Positions 20,505 to 33,790 of a stretch of DNA of 64,000 nucleotides are shown here, piece after piece. The first letter of the stretch is position 1, and each line of letters begins with the position of its first letter. The notes under the pieces are model-generated. The model had not been told where the DNA came from, made no database searches, and saw nothing but the letters and a program-made list of their open reading frames with translations. This DNA is from Euleptes europaea (Eukaryota > Chordata > Lepidosauria > Squamata > Sphaerodactylidae): NCBI RefSeq assembly GCF_029931775.1, contig NC_079316.1, positions 67,148,064-67,212,063 on the forward strand, given 5' to 3'. A program made the position numbers and the translations under genes.

Positions 20505-22482
20505 CATTATTTATAGTCCACCTTTCTCATTGAGACTCAAAGCAGATTACATAGTGTAAATCAATACAATCAGTAGGATGATACATTTCATAAGCAATGT
20601 AATAGGACTAGGAATTGCCAAAATTTAAAACAGAGCTGTCATCTGAACAAAGCACAAATACTAAAAATGGTGTGTTAAACAATTCGGAACATACTACATC
20701 AGTAGAAACATTGTGCATTTTCCCTGCGGTGTTCTGTTTGAGGTAGTCCTATTTCCTTTACAACAATGCCCTGCTGAGCAGTTTTGTTTTAGATAGTTTG
20801 GGTTACATAGTTGGTGAAATGCCAGGAGCATGGAAGCCTTCCTGACCTCCTCAGGCAGGTCATTCCTCATGGTAAGGACCAGTACAAAGAAGGCATGCGT
20901 ATGCACAGTTTTTAATCATGCCCATCTGTATGGTGGCACTTGCAGAAAACCCTGCTTGGATAAGCAAAGTTGTTGCAGCGGAACATAGGTAGAGAATTGG
21001 TCTTGCAGACATGAGGCCCCATGGCTATGAAGGGCTTTGTATGTAATATGCAATATCTTAAATTTAGCTTGGTAACTGATAGTGACTGCAGAATGTGAGT
21101 AATGTACACGTTTAGCTCCTGATAATAACTGAGTTGTGACATTCTGCTCCAACTGAGTTGTTTTTGAGGAGAGACCTATGTAGAGTGTGTTACGGTAGTC
21201 TAATCTTAACGTTACTGTGGCATGGATCCAGGTGACCAGATTGGCCGAATCAAGGTAAGGGGCATTTTCCAGGCTAAACTAAGTTAGAAAAAAGCATTAT
21301 TATTTTTTTGCAGCTGCACTAACTTGCTTCTCCAGCAGTGACGCTGGCTCCAGAATAACCTCTAGGGTCAGCTGAACCCCATCAAAAGTGGACAGCCCAA
21401 TGTCATTTAAGACCTCAGGCTTCCCAATTGGCCTAAATCATAGAATCATAGAATTGGAAGGGACCACCATGGCCATCTAGTCCAACCCCCTGCACAATGC
21501 AGGACATTCACAACTACCTCCCCCCCACACCCCCAGTGACCCCTACTTCATACCCAGAAGATGGCCAAGATGCCCTCCCTCTCATGATCTGCCTAAGGTC
21601 ATAGGATCAGCATTGCTGACAGATGGGCATCTAGCCTCTGATTAAAAACCTCTAGGGAAGGAGAGCTCACCACCTCCTGAAGAAGCCTGTTCCACTGAGG
21701 AACCACTGTTAGAAAATTCTTTCTAATGTATAGAAGGAAACACTTTTGATTTAATTTCAAATTGTTGGTTCTGGACTGACCTTCTGAGGCAACAGAAAAC
21801 AACTCGGCACCCTCCTCTATAATACAGCCCTTCAAGTACTTGAATATGGTTATCATATCACCTCTCAGTCTTGTCCTCTTCAGGCTTAACATACCCAGCT
21901 CCTTCAACCTTTCCTCATAGGACTTGGTCTCCAGACCCCTCACCATCTGTGTTGCCTTCCTCTGGACACGTTCCAGCTTGTCTACACCCTTCTATCTTGT
22001 CTGGGTTCAGATTCAATTTGTTCATTTTCAGCCACAGCAGACAGGCAGTGGCTCAAGATCTCTACTTCATTTCCAGGGGGGTTGGATAGAGAGAGATAGA
22101 GCTGCTTGACGTCAGCAAATTGATAACATCCAGTTCCAAAGCTGTGAATGATTTCTCCTAGGGACTTTGCACAGACATTGAATCACATGAGGGTAGAGAT
22201 TGTACCCAGTGGAACCCTGCAGGATAATGCCAACTCTGAAGATAAGTGATCTCCGAGGGCAACTTTTTGAGTTTGATTCATGAGGAATGATTTAAACCAG
22301 TCCAAGGGACATCCCCTGAGACCTACTTTTGCCTCCAAATGCCTCAGTTGGATGGCATTGAAGGCTGCAAATAAATCGAGTAGGAGCAACAAAGAAGAAT
22401 GGCCCTTGTCTATGTTCAGATGAAGGTCATCAAGAGCAAGAATGTTGTTGCAGGAAAGTTTCTGTCGTTGTGGAGGGAACAA
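20505..22482 (-). mobile_element. L2-like LINE, split by CR1
   Basis: At 22183-22482 a minus-strand frame gives a degraded reverse transcriptase piece (LLDLFAAFNAIQLRHLEAKV, GCPLDWFKSFLMNQTQKVAL). In the family the segment is LLDLSAAFDT, so the catalytic Asp appears as Asn here. The sequence continues leftward as the rest of the element to about 20505, with the CR1 at 21437-21990 inserted. Many stops indicate an old copy. The exact clade (L2 or a relative) is inferred from this motif. Confidence 0.7.
21437..21990 (-). mobile_element. CR1 LINE, 3' end with C-terminal coding part, nested in L2
   Basis: The inverted terminal sequence CATAGAATCATAGAATTGG at the left is followed by the 3' UTR and by a minus-strand frame of 115 codons (21599-21946) reading LKRTRLRGDMITIFKYLKG and NFLTVVPQWNRLLQEVV, the usual end of CR1 ORF2. 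The L2-like sequence on both sides is continuous if this block is removed. Confidence 0.85.
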
Positions 22483-22740
22483 TTTGCTTTTTCAGAGTTG
22501 CTTCCTGTAATTCCAGTTGTGTGTAAGAATGCTTATCAGAGCCACCAAGCAGGTGTTATTTTAGTATATTATAGATTTCTAACATTAGAACCAGGAGTGG
22601 TAATTACTTGAGATTGTTCTGGATTCAAGAAGTGTGACCTTGTTAAATGTCCAGTAGCAAAAATACTGTCCTGCTGGGTCCAGTGAAGAGATTACCATCT
22701 TTTGTTCAGGTTAACTGCAGTGCAATCCTGAACAGATATG

Positions 22741-23007
22741 TTTTTTGGCCATCAAGTCACAACTGACTTATGGCAACCCCTTAGGTTTTTCAAGGTAAGA
22801 GACATTCAGAGGTGGTTTGCCTGCCTCCGCGTCATGCCTCTGGTATTCCTTGGAGGTCTCGCCTCCAAATACTAGCCAGGGTCGAGGCTGAGAGTGTGTT
22901 ACTGGCCCAAGGTCACCCAGCAAGTTTCCACGGCAGAGTGGGGATTCGAACCTGGGTTTCCCAGATCCTAGTCCGAAGCTTTAACCACTGCACCACGCTG
23001 GCTCTCA
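22741..23007 (-). mobile_element. tRNA-headed Sauria-type SINE, full length
   Basis: Minus sense: GAGAGCCAGCGTGGTGCAGT head with GGTTCGAATCCCCACT (B-box), then GACCCTGGCTAGTATTTGG body and a BovB-like tail. The body is shared with the 5S-headed copies. Confidence 0.82.
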
Positions 23008-23529
23008 AACAGATTCACCACCTTTCTAAATCCAGTGAACTAGTGGTCTGTTGATGCTTTTAGATCTAGCTGAAGAAGCTTGTGCAATGGATTTTGATGG
23101 CTAGAAGGCGTTTCTTCAATTGTTAATGGCATATGTATTAACGTAAATATTTATACTCTGCCCCCCCATCTATGTTGGCCCAAAATGGCTTACAAAAGCA
23201 ATGTTAATCAAGCACAGTACAAATGCAACTGAAACATGATGATAAAAACAGACTACCATACGATCCAGTGTTTAGCTCCTCCCAAACTGTGATGGTTGGT
23301 GGCTACTGCTCAACACCTCATGCTTGGTTGTGGTCAGCAAGTTCCAGTCTGAGGTTCACAGATGGATAGAATAAGAAGTTGGGGGATGGGAGGGTTGCGA
23401 TCCTGGTGGACACTGTTTGCTTTTGGGGAAGTGATGCAGATTTGCAGCTGCATATTCACTTGTTCTACAATGCTATATGTGTATATTTGTGAATAGTTTT
23501 TTTAAAATACCCTCTATAACTCGCTCTAC

Positions 23530-24015
23530 ATAGGGCTGCCCCTGAGACTGACCCGAAGGCTCCAGCTGGTGCAAAATGCCGAGGTGAGGCTCCTTACGGG
23601 GACTTCACCGTGGGATAGGGTTGCCAACCTCCAGGTACTAGCTGGAGATCTGCTATTACAACTGATCTCCAGCCAACAGAGATCAGTTCCCCTGGAGAAA
23701 ATGGAGTCCCGCAGAGCATGTAAAACAGAACTATTCCACCAGGTCTGTAACTGAGGGCAGCTGGGAGTGGATCCATCATTACTGGCCTCCCCATCCTTCC
23801 CCCCCACTCTTGACACCTGTGGGGGGTTGACCTGCGGAAACCAAGTTACAAGATGGCATCTGGGTAATTTTAAGGCCATCTGTCTATGGTTTTATTATGC
23901 TTTATTGATATTGCTGATGTTTTATTGATGACTGATGTTTTTATGTGTTTTAAAGGTTGTTACCCGCCCTGAGCCTGGCTTTGCTGGGAATGAGGGCGGG
24001 CTTTAAATTTGAATG
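23530..24015 (+). mobile_element. L2-type LINE 3' end
   Basis: Starts with GCTGCCCCTGAGACTGACCC and GCAAAATGCCGAGGTGAGGC, the CTP-rich end of an L2-type ORF, interrupted by the MITE fragment at 23616-23703. It ends with GGTTGTTACCCGCCCTGAGC and a TGAATGAATGAATAAATAA tail. Confidence 0.75.
23616..23703 (+). mobile_element. hAT MITE fragment inside an L2 3' end
   Basis: The left terminal repeat and the first ~85 bp of the family are present. The copy stops abruptly and L2 sequence resumes, so it is truncated on its right side. Confidence 0.75.
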
Positions 24016-24019
24016 AATG

Positions 24020-25630
24020 AATAAATAAGTTGCCAGTACATTCACCTCAGAAGTAAAGAAGCCAAGTGAGGCCTGCCTCTGGAAGGTATTAAAATTGAAA
24101 AGCGATGCGCTGTGTGAAGAACAGGCCCATAGAATAGGCAAAAACAACCTGCATTGGGCCAGTTTGTTCTGGATGGAAGTTAAGATTGTGGTTTATCTGT
24201 GTGTGGCACTTGTGAGGGAAAGCAACAGAGTGCTGATTGGGATGTGTCTGTTATTCCTTTCCAACTAGTATTTAATAAAATGATGCATATCATTGGTGAT
24301 GGATAGTTTGTTAGCTGTCTTCCTCCTTCCCCTTATTATTGCTGAAAGTCTCTGAAAGAGAAATGAATTGTGCTTGATAAATGTAACATCTTCATGTTAG
24401 GGCAATTAGTGAACTTCTCCATAAATGCTGTCCTATGGCACTTTGTTGAAGCCAGAAAGTACAAAACCAGAAAGTACAAAACCGCATCAGAATCCATGCC
24501 TGTGGCCATTTATGCTTGGTAATTAGCAGCGTGTTCCAGGCTGAAGTGCCCCACATTTTTTTTTTAGTTTTTCATGCTGAACCATCATTTAGGAAGTGAC
24601 TGTGGAGCCGGCACATACCTGCTTTGCATTTCTTACGAGCCCCTTTAACATAAACATTTGTATTTGCTTCCCCGCCCCCCCCCCCCCCGCACCAAAGCAT
24701 TTACTGAAGGAACCATGAAAAATCACAAATGCGGCTTAGCTATGCAGATGACCCTTGCCAATGGGCGAGCAAACAAAGAAGCGAAGGAGCAGGCAAGTGT
24801 GTGTATGTGTGTGAAATTTCTCCTTTTGCATCGGGACCATGAATAGGCATTTTAAAGGTCGCATTTAAAAAAAGCGTTTTGAGCAAGCAACAACATTGAC
24901 CCTGCATAAATGGCCTGTGTGTCCTTATTATAAAAATGACACATCAATAGGAATGTGTTTAGGCAATATAATTTTTAATGATAATTGCAATATGTTGTGT
25001 GAAAGCCTGGATGTTTGATCTGTGATAGAAATCAAATCACAGGCAGAGTTGTCCTTGTCAGAAGTATTTTCAGTGGGGTTGGTGCAGGCAAGTGATCAGA
25101 TGTGATGCAAACCACCATGGGAACTAGTCACTTAGATCTGTGCTAGGCAGGTGTCTTCTCTTATAAATCTCTGCAACACTAGAGGTCTCTTTTAGGGAGT
25201 GTGTGTAGGAGGTCAAAAGTGGCAGCTAGGGTACCCTGGTGGCAGCTTTGGACCAGGAAATCCTTCTGCCTTTGGAAAGCCCCAGACTGCTTTCTCATGC
25301 AAGGTGGGGAATCTGTTGACCTATTTTTCAAACTTAGTTCACAGATTACTGAAATAATGTATTTGAAGTGCTTTGAGTGAGGTGGCTACCTGCCGCGAGC
25401 TAGTGATAAAGCTAAACCTGATGTGACCAGGTCATTTAACAACATGGCCTTACTGTGCAGGTGAAGAACACACATTTGCAAAATGAGTAGGTAACATTTC
25501 TCAGGAGTTGCCATGAATTGTGGTGCCTTTCAGAGCAGTTTTCTCCACTGATGCTGTTGAAATCATTCCAAATTGTTTTTACAAGGAGCTGCTTGAAACA
25601 AAGAAACACAGCCATGTTGAGCAGGTTTTA
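24020..25630. other. Intron 1, apparently unique sequence
   Basis: No repeat signature. The part 24580-24990 is evenly mixed in composition, free of repeat hallmarks, and contains ATTA/TAAT-type words; conservation cannot be judged from one sequence. Confidence 0.5.
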
Positions 25631-25639
25631 AAATATATA

Positions 25640-26640
25640 TTTAAGACATTTATAGGCTGCCTTCCTTATGGAGCTCAAGGCGGCTTACCACATAGATAAA
25701 GCACATACATTAAAATACATTAAATGCATAAAGCCCAAAATATTAAACTCATAAAACCCAAAATATAAACTCACAACTGAGGACTGCTACTAAACTTAAC
25801 CCAAATGTGGTCCTAAATAAAACCATCTGCAACTGCCTGCTACAGATCGAAAGTAAGGGGGCCAGGTGCACCTCCCTGGGGAGGTTATTCCATAATTATG
25901 GGGCTGCCATTGAAAAGGCCTTCTCTCTTGTACCCATCAAGTGAGCTTATTTGATTGATGGGAGAGTCAGGATTCAGGAAAGCCTGCCCCTGTGATCTCA
26001 GTCCCTGGGCAGGAACGTATGGGAGAAGATGGTCCTTCAGAAACCCTGGTCGCAAGCCGTGTAGGACTTGAAAGGTCAAAACCAACACTTCGAATGGGGC
26101 TCAGGGGCAGATCAGAAGCCAGTGTAATTGCTGCAATATTGAGGTCACGTGATCCTGATAGCTAGTCTAGTTGCAGTGTTCTGCATTAGTTGCAGCCTCC
26201 CAGGACACTCTTCAAGGGTAGCCCCAAGTACAGCACATTAGAATACTCCAGTCTAGATGTAACTAAGGCATGGGTCACTGTGGCTTGGTCTGGCTGACCC
26301 AGAAACGGATGCAGTTGACAGACAAACCAAAGCTGGGCAAAAGCACTGCAAACCTGAGCACTGAAACCCAGTTACCTGGTTTTCTAAGGTGACTGCTGTG
26401 TTGAGTAGCACTCCCATGCTATGAACCTGGTTCATCAAGGATGGTAAAACCCCATCCAAGACTGTTGAAATCTCAAGTCCCAAGTCTGCCTTTCTACTAA
26501 TCCAGAAAATTTATCTTCTCAGTATTAAATTTCAGCTTGTTCACCCTCATCCAGCCCAGTACTGACTCCAAGCGCTGGTTCAGAACATCAAAAGCACCCT
26601 TGGAATTAGATGGGAGCATATCCATACTTTTTGCTGCCAT
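25640..26640 (-). mobile_element. L2-type LINE, 3' half
   Basis: In minus sense this encodes fragments such as NQRLESVLGWMRVNKLKFN and, at 25885-26088, MLVLTFQVLHGLRPGFLKDH, which are typical of the C-terminal part of L2 ORF2. The 3' tail with GGCTGCCTTCCTTATGGAGC lies at the left. Many stops are present between the pieces. Confidence 0.8.
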
Positions 26641-26934
26641 ACTATGAAGTGCTCCTCCTGGCTGTGAGAAAGGAAGGGCCTGTTGGTCAAATTAATGCGA
26701 ACAGGCCAGAAGTAAGCAGAAAAGATGAGAACACTATTGCTAGGAAATTCAGAGAAGAATCAGTTCCTGTTGTTGGCATCAGAGAATATTGCTCAGTGGC
26801 ATTGTGATATCCTTAAGGAATTAGCTGCCAGGCATATTTTCTTAGTGTGGTTTCAAAGGACCCTCAAGGTGGCGATCTTAAAGCTGTACAGTGTGAGTTA
26901 CCATTTTATTTGTTATTACGGTTATTGACCAGAA

Positions 26935-27520
26935 AATACATATTCACATATATAAAACATTCAAGTGAAGACAAAATCAATTTTTGGTAGGACAACAGTA
27001 AATAACTAATTCATGATAATAGTAAAACCGTTCAGCCACTTGTATAGTTCCAATAACAATCGTCAGTAAATAAATCTGTACAAGCTTAAATAAGAATCAA
27101 AATAAAATACAGTAAAAATATGAATACGAAATTTAAGATTTACATTCATTTAGCATTTTTATCATTATACCTGCGGCGAACTTTATATACAAAAGCACAG
27201 AATTTAGCAACGTGACTTGTGGATTTTCGTCAGAAAGGAGTTTTTCAAGTCAAGTTTTTTCAGAACGACCTGGGATTTTCTTTAATAAAGGGTAAATAAT
27301 CTTCATTCACATTGCATTGTAAAAAGGACAATGAAAAAACACATGTTCTCGAGTCTCTATTTCCCCAAGTATACATAAATACTTTCTTTCCAAGAAGTGG
27401 ATCTTTTTGTACCTGCTTTCTAAGACTGGCGACGGCAAGGCAGCATTTTAGATTGTTAGTGCTAATATGGCAAGAACTGACACTATATCATCTGGGCAGA
27501 CCACCATCTCAGGTGGAATG
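26935..27520 (-). mobile_element. LINE 3' end, same type as 9095
   Basis: In minus sense, pieces such as TWGNRDSRTCVFSLSFLQCN, DYLPFIKENPRSF and SQVAKFCAFVYKVRRRYNDK-like sequence can be read. They correspond to the finger and the basic helix at the end of the copies at 9095 and 35550. Frames are broken. Confidence 0.5.
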
Positions 27521-27559
27521 ATAGAACCTCCCTATTTTCATTTACAGAGTCCCAGCTAG

Positions 27560-29180
27560 GCAGGATAAAGGACATTATTCTTGGCCTGCAAAGGTGTTCT
27601 GGGGAGATTCATTGTTGATGTGAGCCCTTGTCATTCCTTGTGACCACAAGCTGTGACCTTAACCATGGTTGGGTGTTGGGAAGCCTATAGATAATCGATA
27701 CATGGAGGGAGAGTAAGCTTTCACCTGCTGTCCTCACTGTCTGCCTCCGCGATTGATCACAACAGCTGAACCATGTTGGAAATTATTCTTCTCAGAACTG
27801 GAGCACTTATGTTATTTATAAACAACTATAGTAAGCCTGTGTACATAGGCTGTCTGCATGCCACAGTGGACTTGCAAAAGTTAGGGTGCCCAATTATGCA
27901 CACAGACTCTACATATGTACAACTTGTATAACTCTGTTCTGACCTTTAGATGAGTGTGTGAAGGTGAGGCATGAAAGCAGTGAGCCCATTCCCTGTTCTA
28001 CTGGTTGACTGTCAATGGCTTCAACAACTGAACATGGCTAGAACATATGTGACTTCTGAGGGAAATGCTGCTAGGATTTGTACTGTGCATCCAAAGGACT
28101 TGGATGTTTTGAAGAACCCTTCTCCAGCTTAGATAAAGGGTACACTTGCACACAGAAAAAAATAATTCCTATATGAATAATGAAGTAGGGAGAAAATGAA
28201 GAAAAATATAATTCTTTTACAAGATAGTAATACACTTTGTAGACTCCCAACTGCTCCTGGATGACATGATGGATTTTAATTGGAAGACATTTGCAAATTA
28301 TTGCCTCCTTTTTAATATATCTATTGGTCCCAATGCCCTTCTGGATGCCGACATTTTCAAAGTAAGCCACAAAAGAAAGAAAACCCTTATTTGTTGCTCA
28401 AACTTTAGCAGGTAATAAACACTACAAGTGATAAGTGGAGAAGTAAGCTATCCATTTGTTTTAAATATTTATATCCTGACTTACTGTGTTTTTTTTTTTT
28501 ACAAATGGCTTTCACTAGGGATGTGCTGCTGGAAATTTACTAATTAAAATCTGACAAGAACTGCAGCCATTTGTAAATATAGCAAATGATCCGATACTAA
28601 ACTGAATTATTTCCAACATTTGAGAGCATATTGTACTGCTTGTGTTTCTTTTATTTTCCTGGGTTGCAGGAGGGACAGGGAAGGTAGAGAGTAACTCAGC
28701 AGGTCTTTGTCTGACAGGGACATCATATAGCCAGAACAGTTAGCCAATCTTCCTGCCATATGGGATCATTTTCTTTGAATTTTCTGTGCATAGTTTCCAC
28801 AATCTGCCATTCTTTTCACAATCTCTCTGCATTTGGTGGAGCTTCCTTTTTCTATATACATGCAAGTTTTATGAGCAGTTTTGTTCTCTGGCAATGTATT
28901 GACTATTTGTACCTCTTGGGGGCAGACAGCTCTGCTTAGTGGGGGAAGAGAGGCAGAGCCTTGGGCTCCCTCAGTAAGTATGCATTCATATGTGCACCTT
29001 TAGGATATATGAGAGAGATCAGTGATGATGAAGGATCAGATCATCTCTGAAAGAATCACTGATTGGAGATCTGAGATATCTTGGCTATGGAGATATGTGC
29101 TGCTATGGGATGGACCCATTCACATGTGAAATGTGTGTGTATTTGTGTATTTTGAAATAAAACTGGAGTACATGTGGAAG
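27560..29180. other. Intron 1, nothing recognised
   Basis: No gene, RNA or repeat family recognised. 31230-32210, 32460-33580 and 34500-35540 in the same intron are similar. Confidence 0.5.
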
Positions 29181-29183
29181 AAC

Positions 29184-29434
29184 CAGCGTGGTGTAGTGGT
29201 TAAAGTGCCAGACTAAGATCTGGGATACCCAGGTTTGAATCCCCACTCTGCTGGGTGACCTTGGGACTGTCACACACACTCAGCCTCGACCCTGGCAAGT
29301 ATTTGGATGGGAGACTTCCAAGGAATACCAGGGGCATGACGTGGAGGTAGGCAATGGCAAACCACCTCTGAACATCTCTTGCCTTGAAAACCCCACCAGG
29401 GGTCACCATAAGTCAGCTGTGACTTGACTGCAAA

Positions 29435-29438
<4 letters not shown>
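29184..29438 (+). mobile_element. tRNA-headed Sauria-type SINE, full length
   Basis: Starts ACCAGCGTGGTGTAGTGG with a B-box-like GGTTTGAATCCCC, body GACCCTGGCAAGTATTTGG and tail GTCAGCTGTGACTTGACTG. It ends in a long CA microsatellite at 29439-29474. Confidence 0.82.

Positions 29439-29474
<36 letters not shown>
29439..29474 (+). repeat. (CA)n microsatellite at a SINE tail
   Basis: About 18 CA units directly following the tRNA-headed Sauria SINE at 29184, so it grew from the SINE tail. Confidence 0.9.
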
Positions 29475-29477
<3 letters not shown>

Positions 29478-29989
29478 AAAAATCAGCTGAGTTGAGAGGG
29501 AAATGCTAAAATAAATGGAGTGCAGTAAAGTGTGGGGAAGGGAGTCGATCCTCTCATCCTCACACTCCATTTTGGTAAAAAAAACCATTCCTACCACCAT
29601 GGGTTGCAGCAATAAGATGCAACTCTCTCTGCAGTTCATACATGCTTGTGCCGGCTCTGTAAGTGAGAACTTTTAAGTCTATAGAACAGGACGCCTCTCC
29701 TATCTGCCTAAGATTTAGGAAGGAGGATCGCTTGGGCAGGGGGTGATCCCTAAGAATTTTATCTCAGTCATGTGGAAGGGACCATTACACAAAGAAATGT
29801 GCTCCCATTGAAATTAACTTGAAATGACAGATTCCCTAAACAGCTTTAATTCTGATATTAAAAGTCAGATTCAAGGGTTGTTTTTTTTTTTTTTTTAATG
29901 ACGGGAACTGGATCCAACTCTCTTTTTGACACATTCCTACTTTTTACCCTGATACATCAGAATTAAGAAAATTGTAAAATTACACATAA

Positions 29990-30720
29990 GAACATAACAA
30001 AAAGTCCTGCTGGGTCATACCAAGGTCCATCAAGTCTGTTCACACAGTGGCCAACCATGTGCCTCCAGGAAGCCCACAAACAAAACAACTGCAGCAGTAC
30101 CATCCTGCCTGTGTTCCACATCACCCAATATATTCGGCAAGCTCCTCTGATCCTGGAGAGAATAGGTATGCATCATGACTAGCACCCATTTTGACTAGTA
30201 GCCATGAAAACCCCTCTCCTCCATGAACATGTCCACTCCCCTCTTAAAGCCTTCCAAGTTGGAAGCCATCACCACATCCTGGTGCAGGGAGTTCCACAAT
30301 TTAACTATGCGTTGTGTGAAAAAAATACTTTCTTTTATCAGTTTTGAATCTCTCACCCTCCAGCTTCAGCAGATGACCCTACATTCTAGTATTATGAGAG
30401 AGGGAGAAAAGCTTCTCCCTGTCCACTCTATCCATACCATGCATAATTTTATAGACCTCTATCATGTCTCCCCTTAGCCGCCTTCTTTCCAAGCGAAACA
30501 GCCCTAAGCGTCCTAACTGCTCCCCATAGGGCAGTTACTCTAGTCCCCTAATCATTTTGGTTGCTCTTTTCTGCCCCTTCTCAAGCTCTGCAATATCCTT
30601 TTTTAGGTGGTGTGACCAGAACTGTGCACAGTATTCCAAGTGTGGTCTCACCTTAGGTTTGTACAAGGGCAGGATGATATCAGCAGTTTTATTCTCTGCT
30701 CCTCATTTGATTATGCCCAG
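29990..30720 (-). mobile_element. CR1-type LINE 3' region, ~730 bp
   Basis: The inverted tail ACATAAGAACATAAC starts at 29985, then GCTGGGTCATACCAAGGTCC and a long stretch including GGAGTTCCACAATTTAAC, TTATAGACCTCTATCATG and TCAAGCTCTGCAATATCC. The order fits the 3' UTR and end of ORF2 of a CR1 read backwards. Frames are broken throughout. Confidence 0.78.
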
Positions 30721-30929
30721 CATGGAATATCAGTCATTTGCAGTATTTTCTGTTAATGGTGGTAGTGGTGTTGCAGTACAGAGATGTAGGCAATGCAGCT
30801 GTTTCCTGGTCGCTGTGCCATTGTCTTCTCCCTTCTCCCTGTTGCCTAACAAAGGATGGGCACTGTCCAGGGTGACAGTGCTGAAAAGCTGTTTGAGGAC
30901 AGAAGCAAATGCTTGGATTTAGTACTTTC

Positions 30930-31228
30930 CCTGTGGCGCAGAGTGGTAAAGCTGCAGCACTGCAGTCCAAGCTCTGCTCAGGACCTGAGTTCAATCCCAA
31001 CAGAAGTTGGTTTCAGGTAGCCGGCTCAAGGTTGACTCAGCCTTCCATCCTTCCCAGGTCGGTAAAATGAGTATCCATCTTGCTGGGGGTAAAGGGAAGA
31101 TGACTGGGGAAGGCATTGGCAAACCACCCTGTAAACAAAAATCTGCCTAGGAAACGTTGGGATGTGACGTCACCCCATGGGTCAGGAATGACCTGGTGCT
31201 TGCACAGGGGACCTTTACCTTACCTTCT
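30930..31228 (+). mobile_element. Sauria (ACA-type) SINE, full length
   Basis: Reads CCCTGTGGCGCAGAGTGGTA at the head, a B-box-like GAGTTCAATCCCA, the centre GGTAGCCGGCTCAAGGTTGA, and the tail TGACGTCACCCCATGGGTCA ending ACAGGGGACCTTTACCTTAC. This is the tRNA-derived SINE with a BovB-like 3' end known from lizards. Confidence 0.87.
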
Positions 31229-32214
31229 GCTCTCACAAATAAATTATCAATATTATTGCTGTTGGGCAGTGTGCACATCATATATAAGTGCTGGACACAT
31301 TTCTGTACACATGGTGTGTATTTTTCCCCTTCCACCAATAGCATCATTTTGTATGCCTTGGTTTGCACTAATAAAACACTGACTTGGTCAAAATCTTATT
31401 ACAGAGCCACGTGGCTCAAACATATATTTGAGTTCAAAGTGCGAGTCTGGTACTGCACCAGTTAAAGTCCTTGGAGTAATAAAACTACAAGCAATTGTTT
31501 GAGATGGTATCATTTACACTTGATGAACTAGTAATTAATAGCCTACTTAAAATCAAGTAACTGAGAATTCTAGGCATCTAGGAAGACCAAATGCTGAAGG
31601 TTACGTCTTCCCTGAGGGTTTTCTCCCATTGAAAGACATTATCTCGGTACTACTTATTCTAAGTTATGTGTTTGAGTAGCATGATAATGGTTCAAATAGG
31701 GGGCAAATGGAGAAGCGGGCACTTAAGAAGACAGAATATGTGACCTAGAGCTATCTATTCAAATGATTCAAAGCCAAGGGGATGCAATGTGTGGCCTAGA
31801 TTGAAAGCCAAATTAGATATTCCCCTTCCTAGTACAGAGTTGAAATATATACTATTTTTTGTTAATTTTAAAAGAAATGTTTGTTTTTCTGCTGGCAGAA
31901 GCAGGGAAGAAAATTGGGCCTTTTTTCATTCCTCCTGCATGAACAAAGTTGAGGTCTGATCCTGCTAGTTTCCCTCCAGGATAGATGCTCATGTCTGTTC
32001 TCCATCCTGTCTTGCTTTGCAGGCAAAGATGGAATTTGAGGACCAATTCCTATCCCTTGACCTTCAGTAGAAAAAGGCAGAAAAGGAAGTGGGACTTACC
32101 TCTGATCTTTCCCTGAAGTGGGTGGGGATTAAATTAAGACAGGACAGTGCCTGAAAATAATTTGCCTTTAATTATTTTAGTGGAGTTATTTTTATGTCTT
32201 CCTTTCTGTCGTGA

Positions 32215-32458
32215 AGAAAAAGAAGAGTTGGTTTTTATGTGCCAACTTTCTCTACCTTTGAAGGAGAATCAAACTGGCTTACAATCTCCTTCCGTTCCTC
32301 TCCCCACAACAGATACCTTGTGAGGTAGATGGGGCTGAGAGAGTTCAGAGAGAATTGTGACTAGTCCAAGGTCACCCAGCTGACTTCATGTGGAGGAGTA
32401 GGGAAACCAACCCGGTTCTCCAAATTAGAGTCCACCACTCTTAACCACTGCACCACAC
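32215..32458 (-). mobile_element. tRNA-derived CORE-type SINE
   Basis: The inverted tail GAGTTGGTTTTTATGTGCCA at the left, then the CORE segment CTAGTCCAAGGTCACCCAGC and a head ending in CTTAACCACTGCACCACA. Confidence 0.75.
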
Positions 32459-33585
32459 ATGACCTACTGTCTGTACCATGCTGAGAGCAGGGCTATATAA
32501 AATGAAGTGTGTGCGCAAATCTGGACTTTAAACAGGAGTGTAGACTAGAAGATCTGTAGGCTGACAGATTCTAAAGGAATAAATAGGGTTTAGATGACAA
32601 ATGCTTGAAAAGCTGACCTTCCCAATCACAACTTGATTTGTATGATGGTGACATGGATAAATCAATCCATGTGGAATGCTGTCTAGTTGCTAAGTAGCAG
32701 TGCTACATTTTGAAGGTGTAATTATTTAAAGTTTTGCTCTTTTGGAAGGGTTTTTTTGAACAGGAAGGGTTAGGTATGGTTTACAACAAACCTTTCTGTC
32801 AGTGTTTGAGAACTCTGACAGTGGCTGATGTGAGTTTTAATCTTTCAATTTACACTGAATGGTAACTGATACTGATTGAAGAGCTGTGTTTTATGAGGCA
32901 GTCTGCACAACATATTTATCAAACAAAGAGGCTTGTGAAATATTTGGATTTGTATCTCCTAGCCTACAGAAGTTAAAAAAAAACCGAGTGCTTATCAGCT
33001 GCATAAACATTTGGAGTACAGCAGTAGCAAGAGGGCACTTGTTATGATTGACTTTTTGGTGCAGTCACATATTATACAATCTTGGATACTAAAAAACGTT
33101 ATTTCCTGACTGGCTTCTGCTATGCAGTCTAGAACTTACTATTGATTAAAGTGACATGGGCTGTTATTAATAAGGATTGTTCTACGTTGATAAGGATTGT
33201 TCTACACGTTGATTGTTTGTCATTGAGATCTTTGCTGATTGTGCGATAATTTTCAGTGGAAATTTCATTTAGGGTATTGGACCTAAACCACAATCTTTTT
33301 AACAGCATCCTTTGGATATATGAATGTATCTACACAGTGGTATGACCGCAACCTATGTAAACACGTGTGCTGTTATTGAGTATTAGTTGTATCATACCTG
33401 TGTAATCCCATACCATTTCAGACGAAACTGAGTATATCCCCTCTTCTCTGGCACTCTAAACCTGTCCTTGGGAAACAGTATGGCAAATGAACCCCTTGGT
33501 AAATGTAGCTGGAATCTGATTTTTAAATATATACCAGAATTAATATATTTACAAATGTCGCTTCCTCCCTCTTTTTGCCTTATTA

Positions 33586-33586
<1 letters not shown>

Positions 33587-33618
<32 letters not shown>

Positions 33619-33619
33619 C
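33587..33619 (+). repeat. (TTGA)n microsatellite
   Basis: About eight TTGA units next to an inverted L2-type 3' tail. Confidence 0.9.
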
Positions 33620-33631
33620 TGATTTCAATTT

Positions 33632-33790
33632 GTAGCCTGCCCTCCCCAGCCAAAGCCAGGCTCAGTGTGGGTAATATCATTTAAAATACATCATGCATAA
33701 TCAATAGTAGAATTAACCATAAATTCTGAATTTAAACAATAAAATCCCTATTAAAACCTCAGAAACTCCAGATGGCGCCTAAAATGTAAA
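33632..33790 (-). mobile_element. L2-type 3' tail
   Basis: GCCTGCCCTCCCCAGCCAAA followed by GCCAGGCTCAGTGTGGGTAA is the inverted L2-type 3' end; a TTGA microsatellite (33587-33619) marks the former tail. Confidence 0.6.

Noticed and set aside
33170-33215. A 20-bp direct repeat (AAGGATTGTTCTAC type)
   Set aside because: A simple local slippage duplication with no wider structure.
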